DNA of 64,000 nucleotides from Corynebacterium guangdongense (GTDB lineage Bacteria; Actinomycetota; Actinomycetes; Mycobacteriales; Mycobacteriaceae), in NCBI RefSeq assembly GCF_030408915.1, contig NZ_CP047654.1:2480001-2544000 (forward strand), in the 5' to 3' direction. Below the pieces are notes generated by a model. It made no database searches, was not told the DNA's origin, and saw only the letters and a program-made list of their open reading frames with translations. Numbering within the stretch: position 1 is the first letter of the stretch; the number at the start of each line of letters is the position of its first letter. The translations under genes and the position numbers were made by a program. Shown here piece by piece: positions 11,274 to 21,268 of this stretch.

Positions 11274-11917
11274 CCCAGGTACAGCCGGGCGTGCCCGTCG
11301 ACGCCCTCCGGCAGCTCCCCCGAACCGCTGAGACCGAGCCCGTCCTCCCAGAAGAAGTTCATCCGGTAGCGCTCGGTCACCCCCTGGGCGCTCGCCCCAC
11401 CCGCGTGGCCGTAAAGCACCCGGACCGAGGAATCGCCGGTCCTGCCGACCTCTTCGACCGTCCTCATCTCGAAGGGCGCGGGAACCGTGATCATGTCGCC
11501 ATGATGGAAGAAGACGACCGCCTGGGCGAGGGACGCCCCGATGCCGTTGCCGCCGGCGGCATCCCCGTTGGATCCCTCCAGGACCACGTAGCTCAGCGTC
11601 CGGCAGGCGTCGTAACCGTCCTCCTTCAGCTGAAAGTGGAAGTAGGAATCCTCCCGCGGCGTCACCTCCCAGTTGTGCGCGCCAAGCTCGCCGAGCTGCA
11701 CCGCGCCCCGATCGAGGATCGGTGCGAAATCGCTGTCCCCGACCCCCTTGCTCGCGCACCCCGGCCGGGGCTGCTGAGGCTGCGGAGGCTGCGCCACGGT
11801 CGTCGTGGTCACCACCGCCGCATCCATCTCCCCCGGCGGGGCGGGCGGGCCACCACTTCCGCACGCGGCCGTCAGGGCAGCTGAGGCCAGGGCAACGGAG
11901 ACCAGCGCGCTTCGCAT
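11270..11917 (-). CDS. LppP/LprE-like lipoprotein
   Basis: The 215-residue protein has a lipoprotein signal peptide with lipobox LTAAC (Cys19), then a Pro/Thr-rich linker and a C-terminal domain with YVVLEGSNG and QAVVFFHHGDMI, resembling the mycobacterial LppP/LprE family as I remember it. Two further cysteines (CASKG, DACRTL) could form a disulfide. It should sit lipid-anchored outside the plasma membrane; function is unknown. A strong Shine-Dalgarno GAGGAGGAGAAG precedes the ATG. Its stop overlaps that of the convergent exporter gene. Confidence 0.8.
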   Translation of the reverse strand: MRSALVSVALASAALTAACGSGGPPAPPGEMDAAVVTTTTVAQPPQPQQPRPGCASKGVGDSDFAPILDRGAVQLGELGAHNWEVTPREDSYFHFQLKEDGYDACRTLSYVVLEGSNGDAAGGNGIGASLAQAVVFFHHGDMITVPAPFEMRTVEEVGRTGDSSVRVLYGHAGGASAQGVTERYRMNFFWEDGLGLSGSGELPEGVDGHARLYLG

Positions 11918-11983
11918 CTTCTCCTCCTCGGGAGGGGTGGGCCTACGATCCTACGCCCGGAGAAAAACCCTGGGAAGCCCCCA

Positions 11984-12002
11984 CGAACACGCACACGTGT
12001 GC
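11984..12002. repeat. 19-base palindrome-containing repeat, copy 1
   Basis: The sequence CGAACACGCACACGTGTGC occurs here and again at 45346-45364, both times just after a gene's stop codon. Its core GCACACGTGTGC is a perfect palindrome; here the flanks AACA/TGTT extend the stem with one mismatch, followed on the plus strand by TTTTCCTC. It lies 10 bases beyond the stop of the enoyl-CoA hydratase-like gene, so a terminator role is plausible. Confidence 0.6.
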
Positions 12003-12011
12003 CTGTTTTCC

Positions 12012-12752
12012 TCAGCGACCGTGGAAATGGGGAGGCCGCTTCTCGACGCGCGCCAGCCCCACCTCCCGGAAATCCTCGGAGTTCCAGGCGGCGGCGCGGG
12101 CGTCGGCACGCTCGGTGGCGCTGAAGCTTCCGGCGAACTCCATCTTGAGCTGGGCCACCGTCAGGGGCGCCTTCCGCGCCGCCTGCCGGGCGAGGTCAAG
12201 TGCGGCGCCGGCGTCGCCCGGGAACATGGCGAAGCCCGAGTCGAGCGCGGCCTCGGCGTCCAGCTCCGTGCCCAGCAGCAGCATGGCCCGGGCACGGGAA
12301 CCGCCGACCAGGCTGTTCAGGGCGGTGACGGTGTCCTCGTCGACGCCGATGGCCATGTCCGTCACCGGGATGCGGAAACTGGCGTCGGGACCGACGACGC
12401 GGACGTCGCAGGCCATCGCGAGCATCGCGCCGGCACCGATCGCGGGCCCGTCGACGGCGGCGATCACGACCGTGGGGTGCCGACGGATCGCAGTCATGAG
12501 ATGCTCGAGCGCCGGGTAGAGCTCACCGGCGAAATCCTTCTCCGCCAGGTCCGCACCGGCGCTGAAGACGCTGCCGGCGGCGGTGAGGACGACCGCGCGG
12601 GCGCCGCTGTCGAGGCAATCGCGCAGCGCTTCCTCGACGGCCCGGCACAGTTCCACGCTCAGGGCGTTGCGCTTGGCGTCGCGGTTGAGGGTGAGCAGGC
12701 TGACCCGGCCCTCATCGAGGCGGCGGCTGAGGACGAGCTGTTCCTCGGTCAC
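12012..12752 (-). CDS. Enoyl-CoA hydratase/isomerase-family protein lacking catalytic Glu residues (EchA6-like)
   Basis: The 246-residue crotonase-fold protein begins MTEEQLVLSRRLDEG and carries the CoA-binding oxyanion region AAGSVFSAGADLAEKDF and AVDGPAIGAGAMLAMACD. By eye, the two glutamates needed for water addition are missing: the position equivalent to Glu144 falls in FRIPVTDMAIG and the Glu164 position in RARAMLLLG. M. tuberculosis EchA6 (243 residues) is a known non-hydrating acyl-CoA-binding homologue, so this protein may bind acyl-CoA without hydratase activity. It starts 7 bases after the ppk2 stop and is probably co-transcribed. A genuine isomerase using other residues is not excluded. 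Confidence 0.82.
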   Translation of the reverse strand: MTEEQLVLSRRLDEGRVSLLTLNRDAKRNALSVELCRAVEEALRDCLDSGARAVVLTAAGSVFSAGADLAEKDFAGELYPALEHLMTAIRRHPTVVIAAVDGPAIGAGAMLAMACDVRVVGPDASFRIPVTDMAIGVDEDTVTALNSLVGGSRARAMLLLGTELDAEAALDSGFAMFPGDAGAALDLARQAARKAPLTVAQLKMEFAGSFSATERADARAAAWNSEDFREVGLARVEKRPPHFHGR

Positions 12753-12759
12753 GGTGGAC

Positions 12760-13659
12760 CTAATCGCCGATCTGGTCGCGGCCGCGCTGGACGATCAGCG
12801 GATCCGGCCGGCCGACGACGTCGTGGTCCTTGTTGGTGTACTCGAACTTGCTGAGCACGTAACGCATGGCGTTGATGCGGGCGCGCTTCTTGTCGTTCGA
12901 GCGGATGGTCACCCACGGGGACTCGTCGGTGTCCGTGTACCGGAACTGTTCCTCCTTGGCCCGGGTGTAGTCCTCCCACTTGTCCAGGGAAGCCAGGTCC
13001 ATCGGCGAGAGCTTCCACTGACGCACCGGATCCACCTGCCGGATGGCGAAGCGCGTGCGCTGCTCCTTCTGGCTCACCGAGAACCAGAACTTGGTCAGCG
13101 AGATACCGGAACCGAGAATCATGTTCTCCAGCATCGGCACCTCCCGGAGGAACTCGGCGTGCTGGGACTCCGTACAGAAGCCCATGACGCGCTCGACGCC
13201 GGAGCGGTTGTACCAGGAACGGTCGAAGAAGATGATCTCACCGGCCGAGGGGAAGTGGGCGATGTAGCGCTGGAAGTACCACTGGGTGGCCTCTTTCGAG
13301 GTCGGCTTCTCCAACGCGATGGTACGGGCGCCGCGCGGGTTGAGGTGCTCGTTGAAGCGTTTGATCGTGCCGCCCTTGCCGGCGGCGTCACGCCCCTCGA
13401 AGAGGATGATGTGGCGCTGGCCGGTCTCCTTGGTCCAGTTCTGCCACTTCAGCAGCTCGATCTGCAGCTGACGCTTGACGTGCTCGTACTCCTTGCGGGT
13501 CATCCGCTCGTCATAGGGGTAATCCTCGCGCCACGTCTCAATCGGCGTGCCGTCCGCATTGAGGAGTACCGGATCGTCCTCATCGGAATCGTCGACGGTG
13601 TAGCCCTCTGTGGCGGCTAGGTCGATCAGCGGCAGGTCGTCGTCATTGTGGTCAGCCAT
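12760..13659 (-). CDS. ppk2: Polyphosphate kinase 2
   Basis: PPK2 moves phosphate between polyphosphate and nucleoside diphosphates or monophosphates. The 299-residue protein shows Walker A GRDAAGKGGTIKRF (FEGRDAAGKGG), the lid region, and Walker B-like IIFFDRSWYNRSGVERVMGF, all diagnostic. I chose MADHNDDDLPLIDL as the start because a TAGACT -10-like hexamer lies 7 bases upstream (leaderless); a 42-codon upstream extension runs into the porA terminator region and is unlikely. The order groEL-porH-porA-ppk2 is the one known from C. glutamicum, where the neighbour is ppk2B. Confidence 0.94.
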   Translation of the reverse strand: MADHNDDDLPLIDLAATEGYTVDDSDEDDPVLLNADGTPIETWREDYPYDERMTRKEYEHVKRQLQIELLKWQNWTKETGQRHIILFEGRDAAGKGGTIKRFNEHLNPRGARTIALEKPTSKEATQWYFQRYIAHFPSAGEIIFFDRSWYNRSGVERVMGFCTESQHAEFLREVPMLENMILGSGISLTKFWFSVSQKEQRTRFAIRQVDPVRQWKLSPMDLASLDKWEDYTRAKEEQFRYTDTDESPWVTIRSNDKKRARINAMRYVLSKFEYTNKDHDVVGRPDPLIVQRGRDQIGD

Positions 13660-13666
13660 GCGTTCG

Positions 13667-13672
13667 AGTCTA
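13667..13672 (-). promoter_or_regulatory. Candidate -10 for leaderless ppk2
   Basis: TAGACT on the minus strand ends 7 bases before the ppk2 ATG; no Shine-Dalgarno is visible. It supports the shorter start. Confidence 0.5.
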
Positions 13673-13756
13673 GCGTCGGGCTTCGGATTAGGTGCGGTTA
13701 GTTCCGGGAACCTGCTACCGGAATTCACCCGCCGGAACCGGGCCGGAAAATGCAGG

Positions 13757-13782
13757 AAGCCCCGCACCGGAGTGCGGGGCTT
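13757..13782 (-). terminator. Terminator after porA
   Basis: An 11-base-pair stem (AAGCCCCGCAC / GTGCGGGGCTT) with a 4-base loop lies just downstream of the porA stop. On the minus strand it is followed by CCTGCATTTTCC, giving a partial U tract. Confidence 0.8.
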
Positions 13783-13796
13783 CAAGTCAGCTTGTC

Positions 13797-13919
13797 TTAG
13801 AGCAGACCAGCCAGGTCGACGGCGGCGTCGGCCCAGTCGCCGGCAACCTCAAGGTTGTCGAAGAGCCACTCGATGATGCCGGTGGAAGACAGGGTCTGCA
13901 GGTTGTCCAGGAACTCCAT
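13797..13919 (-). CDS. porA: PorA-type cell-wall porin peptide (40 residues)
   Basis: A 40-residue ORF begins MEFLDNLQTLSSTGIIEWLF and ends DLAGLL, with an excellent Shine-Dalgarno AAGGAG 5 bases before the ATG. It lines up along its whole length with C. glutamicum PorA (45 residues, from memory), including the N-terminal EFL-NL block, LS-x-x-G near residue 11 and the C-terminal D-AV-DL-GLL. C. glutamicum PorA and PorH form a hetero-oligomeric cation-selective channel in the mycolate outer membrane, and PorA is O-mycoloylated on a serine that corresponds here to Ser11. There is no signal peptide, as expected for these porins. The gene lies between porH and ppk2, as in C. glutamicum, and is too short for ordinary gene finders. 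Confidence 0.88.
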   Translation of the reverse strand: MEFLDNLQTLSSTGIIEWLFDNLEVAGDWADAAVDLAGLL

Positions 13920-14057
13920 GTTTTTCTCCTTATGGAAGAGGTGGGGCGTTCAGTGGGGACGCTCCCACGAATGTGTTTTGTGAAAGGTTTTCGGTGGCCC
14001 CTCCGCCAATCCGGACGGGCCGCCGGGTGCCGATCCCCAGGGGGCGGCGGGAACTAC

Positions 14058-14300
14058 TTAGGAGTCAGCCTCGACGGAGGAGAGGCTGGAGGTGCTGGCC
14101 TCGGCGCCGGCCTCGGCACCGTTCTCAGCGTCGGTGGAGGAGAAAGCGTCCAGAGCGGAGGAGGTGGTCTCGAACTCGACGTCAGCCTCGAGGTTGAACA
14201 GGTTCTGCAGCAGCTCGACCGGCAGGGTCAGGAAGTCCTTGATGGCGCCAGCGAAGGTAGCGAAATCGTCCAGCAGGTCAACGTAAACGGTGAGATCCAT
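14058..14300 (-). CDS. porH: PorH-type cell-wall porin subunit (80 residues, extended C-terminus)
   Basis: This 80-residue acidic protein starts MDLTVYVDLLDDFATFAGAI, has an amphipathic helical first half and lacks a signal peptide. Position upstream of porA and downstream of groEL matches C. glutamicum porH. The motif LDAFSS (residues 50-55) matches the LDNFSS end of C. glutamicum PorH (57 residues, from memory), whose serine is mycoloylated; here about 25 further residues rich in Ser, Glu and Ala follow. The Shine-Dalgarno AAGGAGAATTT is strong. A candidate promoter (TTGACG-N16-CATGAT) lies about 80-110 bases upstream. porA follows after 138 bases and is probably co-transcribed. Confidence 0.87.
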   Translation of the reverse strand: MDLTVYVDLLDDFATFAGAIKDFLTLPVELLQNLFNLEADVEFETTSSALDAFSSTDAENGAEAGAEASTSSLSSVEADS

Positions 14301-14381
14301 GAAATTCTCCTTGATAGGGGCCAGCAGGGCTGGCGGAAGGTTTCCAGTTTTGCTGACACCCTGAAGGGCGTCACAGGAATA

Positions 14382-14409
14382 ATCATGTCACAAACCGGTC
14401 ACGCGTCAA
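14382..14409 (-). promoter_or_regulatory. Candidate porH(-porA) promoter
   Basis: On the minus strand TTGACG (14409-14404) is followed after 16 bases by CATGAT (14387-14382), a reasonable housekeeping-sigma match. It would give a 5' leader of about 75 bases ahead of the strong porH ribosome site. Confidence 0.45.
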
Positions 14410-14713
14410 CCGCAGAGACGGAGAATTTACTTCGATTTAAACAATTTTCGGGACTTCCCGGACCAGCCCAAAAGGGCGGGGCCCGAACCACCCCCACACC
14501 CCTGAACTGGCCTTTTGATATTCCAGCACAGAATAGTTCCACAAAAAGTTCCGATCGACGTAACACATTTCCGGCGTCGCGCGACGTAGGACAAACCCAT
14601 ACCCACCCAGCTTTCTCACAGCACCCCCGAATGGGGTCAAATACAGCCTTTCTTCAGGTGGTCATCTGCGAAAGAGGCCTCGCCCCGTCGCCGGGCCAGG
14701 CCCGGAAAGACGC

Positions 14714-14752
14714 GACGGCCCCGCCGCACCGGGAGGGTGCGGCGGGGCCGTC
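14714..14752 (-). terminator. Terminator after groEL
   Basis: A 17-base-pair perfect stem starting GACGGCCCCGCCGCACC with a 5-base loop lies 45 bases beyond the groEL stop; on the minus strand it is followed by GCGTCTTTCC. Confidence 0.85.
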
Positions 14753-14796
14753 TGGCGTCGATAAGCCTCCCAGGGCGAGCCCGGGAGGGGGCTCAA

Positions 14797-16566
<1,770 letters not shown>

Positions 16567-16573
16567 TCAGTTC

Positions 16574-16616
16574 GAGTGCTAAATCCGTTTTAGCACTCCA
16601 ACCCCCCGAGTGCAAG
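16574..16616. promoter_or_regulatory. Double CIRCE (HrcA) operator upstream of groEL
   Basis: Three half-sites are arranged as GAGTGCTAA (16574-16582), TTAGCACTC (16590-16598) and GAGTGCAAG (16608-16616). The last two form a standard CIRCE with a 9-base spacer and two mismatches in its outer arm. The first two form a perfect inverted repeat with reversed order. It sits between groEL and the divergent M20 peptidase gene, 46 bases from the latter's start. Confidence 0.9.
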
Positions 16617-16648
16617 GCGATGGGCCGTGACCGACGGGTCCGCTCACG

Positions 16649-16654
16649 TACCCT
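16649..16654 (+). promoter_or_regulatory. Candidate -10 for leaderless M20 peptidase gene
   Basis: TACCCT ends 7 bases before the ATG at 16662; no Shine-Dalgarno is visible. Confidence 0.4.
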
Positions 16655-16661
16655 GAGGCAC

Positions 16662-17993
16662 ATGACTTCTCAGATCACAGTGACCGACCGCGAGCGCATC
16701 TTCACCGACCTGAAGGAACTGGTCTCCTTCAATTCCGTGCACGGCCGCGCGGAGCTTGCCGACGCCTCGCACGCCGCCGCCGAGTGGGTCGCCGCCGCCC
16801 TGCGCGGGCACGGCCTGAGCACCGAGGTGTTCGACACCGTCGACGGCTCGCGCACCGTCCTCGGCCGCCGGGCCGGCGCCGCGGACGCCCCGACCGCCCT
16901 GCTCTACTCCCACTACGACGTCGTCCCGGCCGGGCCGCTCGGCCAGTGGCTCTCCGATCCCTTCACCCTCACCGAACGCGACGGCCGCTGGTACGGCCGC
17001 GGCGCCGCCGACTGCAAGGGCAACGTCGCCATGCACCTGGCCGCACTGCGCGCCCTCGAGGCCCACGGCGGCACGGACGTCAACCTCACCGTCCTCATCG
17101 AGGGTTCCGAGGAGAACGGCGGCGTCGGCCTGGACAACCTCATCGAGACCCGCCCCGACCTGTTCCAGGCCGACATGATCCTCATCGCCGACTCCGGCAA
17201 CGCCGCCGTCGGCGTCCCGACCCTGACCGCCAGCCTCCGCGGCGGCGCCCAGATCACCGTCACCGTCGACACGCTGAAGAACCCGGTCCACTCCGGTCTC
17301 TTCGGCGGCGCCGCCCCGGACGCCGTCGCCGCACTGATGCGCACGCTCAACTCCCTCTACGACGACAACGGCCTCACCGCCATCGACGGCGTCGACGCCA
17401 CCGGAGTCTGGGCCGGCCTGCCCTACGACCCGGAGACCTTCCGCCAGGACGCCGCGGTCCTGGACGGCGTCGACATCTACTCGCAGACCCCCGCCGACCA
17501 GGTCTGGGCCCGCCCCTCCGTCACGGTCACCGGCTTCTCCTCCACCCCGGTCGAGGAGGCCGTCAACGCCGTCCCGGCCACCGCCAGCGCGCGGCTCAAC
17601 CTGCGTGTCCCGGACGGCATGGACCCCCACGAGACCGCGGCGAAGGTGGTCGCGCACGTCGAGAGGCACACGCCGTGGAACGCGCGGGTCACGGTCACCG
17701 TCGACGACGTCAACCCGACCTTCTCCACCGACGTCACCGCCCCCGGCGCCCGGCTGCTGGGCGAATGCCTCAAGGACGCCTACGGCGCCGGGGAGCTGGC
17801 GCTGGTCGGCTCCGGCGGCTCCATCCCGCTGACCGCCACGCTGAAGAAGGCCGTCCCGCAGGCCGAGATCGTCATCTTCGGCGTCGAGGAGCCGCAGTGC
17901 ACCATCCACTCCCCCAACGAGTCCGTCGATCCCGGCGAAATCGAGCACGTCGCGGCCGCGGAGGCCATGTTCCTCCAGCGTTTCGGCAAATAA
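16662..17993 (+). CDS. M20-family dipeptidase/metallopeptidase
   Basis: The 443-residue cytosolic protein is a two-zinc M20/M25 hydrolase cleaving dipeptides or N-acyl amino acids. Visible metal and catalytic motifs: LLYSHYDVVPAGP (His-x-Asp), GRGAADCKGNVAMH (bridging Asp), EGSEENGGVGL (catalytic Glu pair), MILIADSGN (Asp) and QCTIHSPNES (C-terminal His). The dimerisation-domain insert occupies the middle. I chose ATG 16662 (MTSQITVTDRERIF) over upstream in-frame codons because a -10-like TACCCT lies 7 bases before it. It is divergent from groEL, with the HrcA operator between them. The exact substrate cannot be read. Confidence 0.93.
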   Translation: MTSQITVTDRERIFTDLKELVSFNSVHGRAELADASHAAAEWVAAALRGHGLSTEVFDTVDGSRTVLGRRAGAADAPTALLYSHYDVVPAGPLGQWLSDPFTLTERDGRWYGRGAADCKGNVAMHLAALRALEAHGGTDVNLTVLIEGSEENGGVGLDNLIETRPDLFQADMILIADSGNAAVGVPTLTASLRGGAQITVTVDTLKNPVHSGLFGGAAPDAVAALMRTLNSLYDDNGLTAIDGVDATGVWAGLPYDPETFRQDAAVLDGVDIYSQTPADQVWARPSVTVTGFSSTPVEEAVNAVPATASARLNLRVPDGMDPHETAAKVVAHVERHTPWNARVTVTVDDVNPTFSTDVTAPGARLLGECLKDAYGAGELALVGSGGSIPLTATLKKAVPQAEIVIFGVEEPQCTIHSPNESVDPGEIEHVAAAEAMFLQRFGK

Positions 17994-18245
17994 CGCCCAG
18001 CTTTTCTCCCGGACCCCCACAGATCACGTTCACTTAGCCATACTTAGGTTTGATCGCTAGACTGGCCCGCAGTTGGCCGCGCCATTTTGACGCCGCCTCC
18101 AATCTTGGGTGTTTCACGGGATCAGACACTGAACGCGATCCCCGGTGGCGCACGCTCGTGTGGCGTCGACGTATGGGGTAGGCGAACGCACCTGTTGCCA
18201 CGGGTCAGTGCTGACGGAAATACTCAAGAGGGGAGCTAGGGATAC

Positions 18246-21200
18246 GTGCTGGTCTTACTCATCGCGCTCATCCTTGCAGCGGCTGTCGCACCACTGCTGA
18301 TCCGGCTCATCGGAAGAATCGCTTTCGCCGTCCTGGCGATTGTTCCGGCAGCCGGATTCGCGTGGGTTCTCAGCCTCTTCATCAACGGGACATTCGAGGA
18401 CGGCGGAGCCCTGTGGTTCCACGCCGAATGGGTGCCGAGCGCGCACCTGAACATCCATCTCCGGCTGGACAGCCTGGCCGCGCTGTTCAGCCTGATCATC
18501 CTGGGCGCCGGCGCGCTGGTCCTGCTCTACTGCTGGGGCTACTTCGACTCGAACCCGCCCCGCCTGGCCAAGTTCGGCGGCGAGATGGTCTCCTTCGCGG
18601 CCGCGATGTACGGCCTGGTCATCAGCGACTCCTTCCTGCTGATGTACGTGTTCTGGGAGATCACCTCGGTGCTGTCGTTCATGCTGGTCGGCTACTACGG
18701 CGAGCGTGCCTCCTCACGCCGCGCCGCCGGACAGGCCCTCATGGTCACCACCCTCGGTGGCCTGTCGATGCTGGTCGGCATCATCCTCCTGGGCCGCCAG
18801 ACCGGCGTCTGGCACCTGTCCCAGATCCCCAAGTTCAACGATCTCGCCGAGACCCCGTACATCCTCGCCGCGGTGCTGCTCATCCTGGCCGGCGCCCTGT
18901 CCAAGTCCGCCATCGCCCCGGCCCACTTCTGGCTGCCGGGCGCGATGGCCGCGCCGACGCCGGTCTCCGCCTACCTGCACTCCGCGGCCATGGTCAAGGC
19001 CGGCATCTACCTCGTCGCCCGCCTGGCCCCGGATTTCCGGGTGATCGACGGCTGGCACCTCACCGTCATCTCCATGGGCCTGTTCACCATGCTGCTCGGC
19101 GGCTGGATGGCCCTGAAGCACAAGGATCTCAAGCTCATCCTGGCCTACGGCACGGTCTCCCAGCTCGGCTTCATCATGGCGGTCACCGCGATCGGCTCCC
19201 GGGAGGCGATGCAGGCCGGGCTCGCGCTGACCTTCAGCCACACCCTGTTCAAGGCCGCGCTGTTCATGATCGTCGGCGCCATCGACCACGCCACCGGCAC
19301 CCGTGACGTCCGCGAGCTCTCCGGCCTGGGGCGGCGCGAACCGCTCATCGCGGCGCTGGGCTGGATCTCGGCGTTGTCGATGGCGGGCATCCCCCCGCTC
19401 TGGGGCTTCATCGCCAAGGAATCCGCGCTCACGGCCGTGCTGGAGGAGGATCTGCTCGTCGGCATGCCGCGCCAGCTGATGATGGTCGGCCTCGTCGTCG
19501 GTTCGGTCCTCACGATGACGTACGCCCTGTACTTCCTGCACGGGGCGTTCGCCACCAAACCGGCCGACCACCCGAGCGGCGGCGGCACCTCCGTGGCCGT
19601 CGAGGAGATGGAGAAGATCGGCCCGACCCTGTGGCTGGCCCCGGCCGTCCTGTCGGCGCTGACCGTCCTGTTCGGCCTGTGGCCGAAGCCCATGGACGTC
19701 GCCATCGGCGCACACGTCGCCAACGTGGACAAGGCCACCCCGGCCGACGAGGCGGCCCATCTGGCGCTGTGGCACGGCTTCACCGTCCCGCTGCTGCTGA
19801 CCGCCGTCATCGTGGCGCTGGGCGCGGTGCTGTTCTGGCAGCGTGGTGTCCTGGCCCAGGCGCAGTTCGAGAAGCCGGCCCTCGGCTCGGCGGACCACGC
19901 CTACGACGCGGTCCTCAACTTCTTCCGCAACCTTTCCCTGCGCCTGACGGCGTCGACCCAGCGCGGTTCGCTGAGCGTCAACCTGGCCGTCATCTTCATG
20001 GTGCTCATCCTGCTGCCGGGCATCGCCCTCATCACCGGCGAGCGCACCGACGTGCGCGTCATCCTCTGGGACAACCCGTGGCAGGGGCTGGCGTCGGCGA
20101 TCATCATCGTCGCCGCCGTCGCCGTGACGCTGGTGAGCAACCGGCTCTCCGCGGTCATCCTCGTCGGCGTCACCGGTTTCTCCATCGCCTTCATCTTCGC
20201 CAGCCACGGCGCCCCGGATCTGGCGCTGACCCAGCTGCTGGTGGAAACCATCGTCATGGTCCTGTTCATGCTGGTCCTGCGCAAGATGCCGACGGAGATC
20301 GACCAGGCGCAGACCACCAAGTACCAGCGCCTGCGCGCCTGGCTGGCGATCGCCACGGGCCTGGCCGTCACGGTTGTCGCCATGTTCGCCATGAACGCGC
20401 GAATCACCGAGCCGGCGTCCGCGCTCATCCCGGATCTGGCCTACGAGATCGGCCACGGCGCCAACGCCGTCAACGTCATCCTCGTCGATATCCGCGCCTG
20501 GGACACCTTCGGCGAAATCTCCGTCCTGGTCGTCGCCGCCACCGGCGTCGCCTCCCTGATCTACCGCACCCGCTCCTTCAGCCGCGGTTCCCGGCGCCCC
20601 ACCCTGAAGGTGCAGGGGCGCCGCTGGCTGGCCTCCGGCGTCGAGAGCGAGCGCGCCCAGAACCGTTCGCTGCTGGTCGACGTCACCACCCGCATCCTCT
20701 TCCCGTCGATGATCGTGCTCTCCCTGTACTTCTTCTTCGCTGGCCACAATTCCCCCGGCGGCGGCTTCGCCGGCGGCCTGGTCGCGGGACTGGCGTTCAC
20801 GCTGCGCTACCTCGCGGGCGGCCGCGCCGAGCTGGAGGAGGCCCTGCCCATCGACGCCGGCAAGATCCTCGGCACCGGCCTGCTCCTGGCCCTGGCCGGC
20901 GCCATCTGGCCGATGTTCCTCGGCCAGCCGCCGATCACCAGCCATATCTGGGACCTCACCCTGCCGCTCATCGGCGACATGCACGTGCCCAGCGCCCTGC
21001 TTTTCGACGCCGGCGTCTACGTCATCGTCGTCGGGCTCATCAAGCACATCCTCGACTCCATGGGCGCCCAGCTCGACCTGGAGGAGGAGATGCGCAAGCA
21101 GCGCGCCCGGGACCGTGCCCGGTCCATGCAGCGCGCGGCCGAGCACCGGCGTCGGCAGGCGCAACGCCAGGCAGCCCGCTCGGCCAGCCGGGAAGGCCCG

Positions 21201-21266
21201 CTGCCGACCACGCCACGCGGCAGCCCGATCCTGACCACCGACACCACCGCAGAGGAGGACAACTAG
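18246..21266 (+). CDS. mrpA: Mrp Na+/H+ antiporter subunit A fused to subunit B
   Basis: This 1006-residue multispanning protein is the large subunit of the Mrp (Mnh) cation/proton antiporter. The N-terminal two thirds is NuoL-like, with the proton-channel signatures FWEITSVLSFMLVGYY and KSAIAPAHFWLPGAMAAPTPVS. Residues from about 800 onward (DVTTRILFPSMIVLSLYFFF, then GHNSPGGGFAGGLVAGLAF) form an MrpB domain, so A and B are fused, as is common in actinobacteria. The tail is basic and soluble. It starts with GTG in VLVLLIALILAA; GAGGGGAGC upstream is an acceptable ribosome site. It heads the A-C-D-E-F-G operon. Confidence 0.95.
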   Translation: MLVLLIALILAAAVAPLLIRLIGRIAFAVLAIVPAAGFAWVLSLFINGTFEDGGALWFHAEWVPSAHLNIHLRLDSLAALFSLIILGAGALVLLYCWGYFDSNPPRLAKFGGEMVSFAAAMYGLVISDSFLLMYVFWEITSVLSFMLVGYYGERASSRRAAGQALMVTTLGGLSMLVGIILLGRQTGVWHLSQIPKFNDLAETPYILAAVLLILAGALSKSAIAPAHFWLPGAMAAPTPVSAYLHSAAMVKAGIYLVARLAPDFRVIDGWHLTVISMGLFTMLLGGWMALKHKDLKLILAYGTVSQLGFIMAVTAIGSREAMQAGLALTFSHTLFKAALFMIVGAIDHATGTRDVRELSGLGRREPLIAALGWISALSMAGIPPLWGFIAKESALTAVLEEDLLVGMPRQLMMVGLVVGSVLTMTYALYFLHGAFATKPADHPSGGGTSVAVEEMEKIGPTLWLAPAVLSALTVLFGLWPKPMDVAIGAHVANVDKATPADEAAHLALWHGFTVPLLLTAVIVALGAVLFWQRGVLAQAQFEKPALGSADHAYDAVLNFFRNLSLRLTASTQRGSLSVNLAVIFMVLILLPGIALITGERTDVRVILWDNPWQGLASAIIIVAAVAVTLVSNRLSAVILVGVTGFSIAFIFASHGAPDLALTQLLVETIVMVLFMLVLRKMPTEIDQAQTTKYQRLRAWLAIATGLAVTVVAMFAMNARITEPASALIPDLAYEIGHGANAVNVILVDIRAWDTFGEISVLVVAATGVASLIYRTRSFSRGSRRPTLKVQGRRWLASGVESERAQNRSLLVDVTTRILFPSMIVLSLYFFFAGHNSPGGGFAGGLVAGLAFTLRYLAGGRAELEEALPIDAGKILGTGLLLALAGAIWPMFLGQPPITSHIWDLTLPLIGDMHVPSALLFDAGVYVIVVGLIKHILDSMGAQLDLEEEMRKQRARDRARSMQRAAEHRRRQAQRQAARSASREGPLPTTPRGSPILTTDTTAEEDN

Positions 21267-21268
21267 AC

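Larger units (their letters stand above)
14301..14796. other. porH-groEL intergenic region (about 500 bases)
   Basis: This stretch has no credible gene. It holds the groEL terminator at 14714-14752 and the candidate porH promoter at 14382-14409. The middle (about 14440-14680) is less GC-rich than its surroundings and includes AT-rich runs; I see no further structure. Confidence 0.6.

Noticed and set aside
12760..13785. Longer N-terminus for ppk2 (42 extra codons)
   Set aside because: The extension crosses the porA terminator and its sequence looks like translated intergenic DNA; the -10-like TAGACT fits the shorter start.
18714..21164. Long minus-strand open frame opposite mrpA
   Set aside because: Composition (Gly/Asp/Gln/His-rich) is typical of antisense frames in GC-rich DNA; mrpA on the plus strand is unambiguous.
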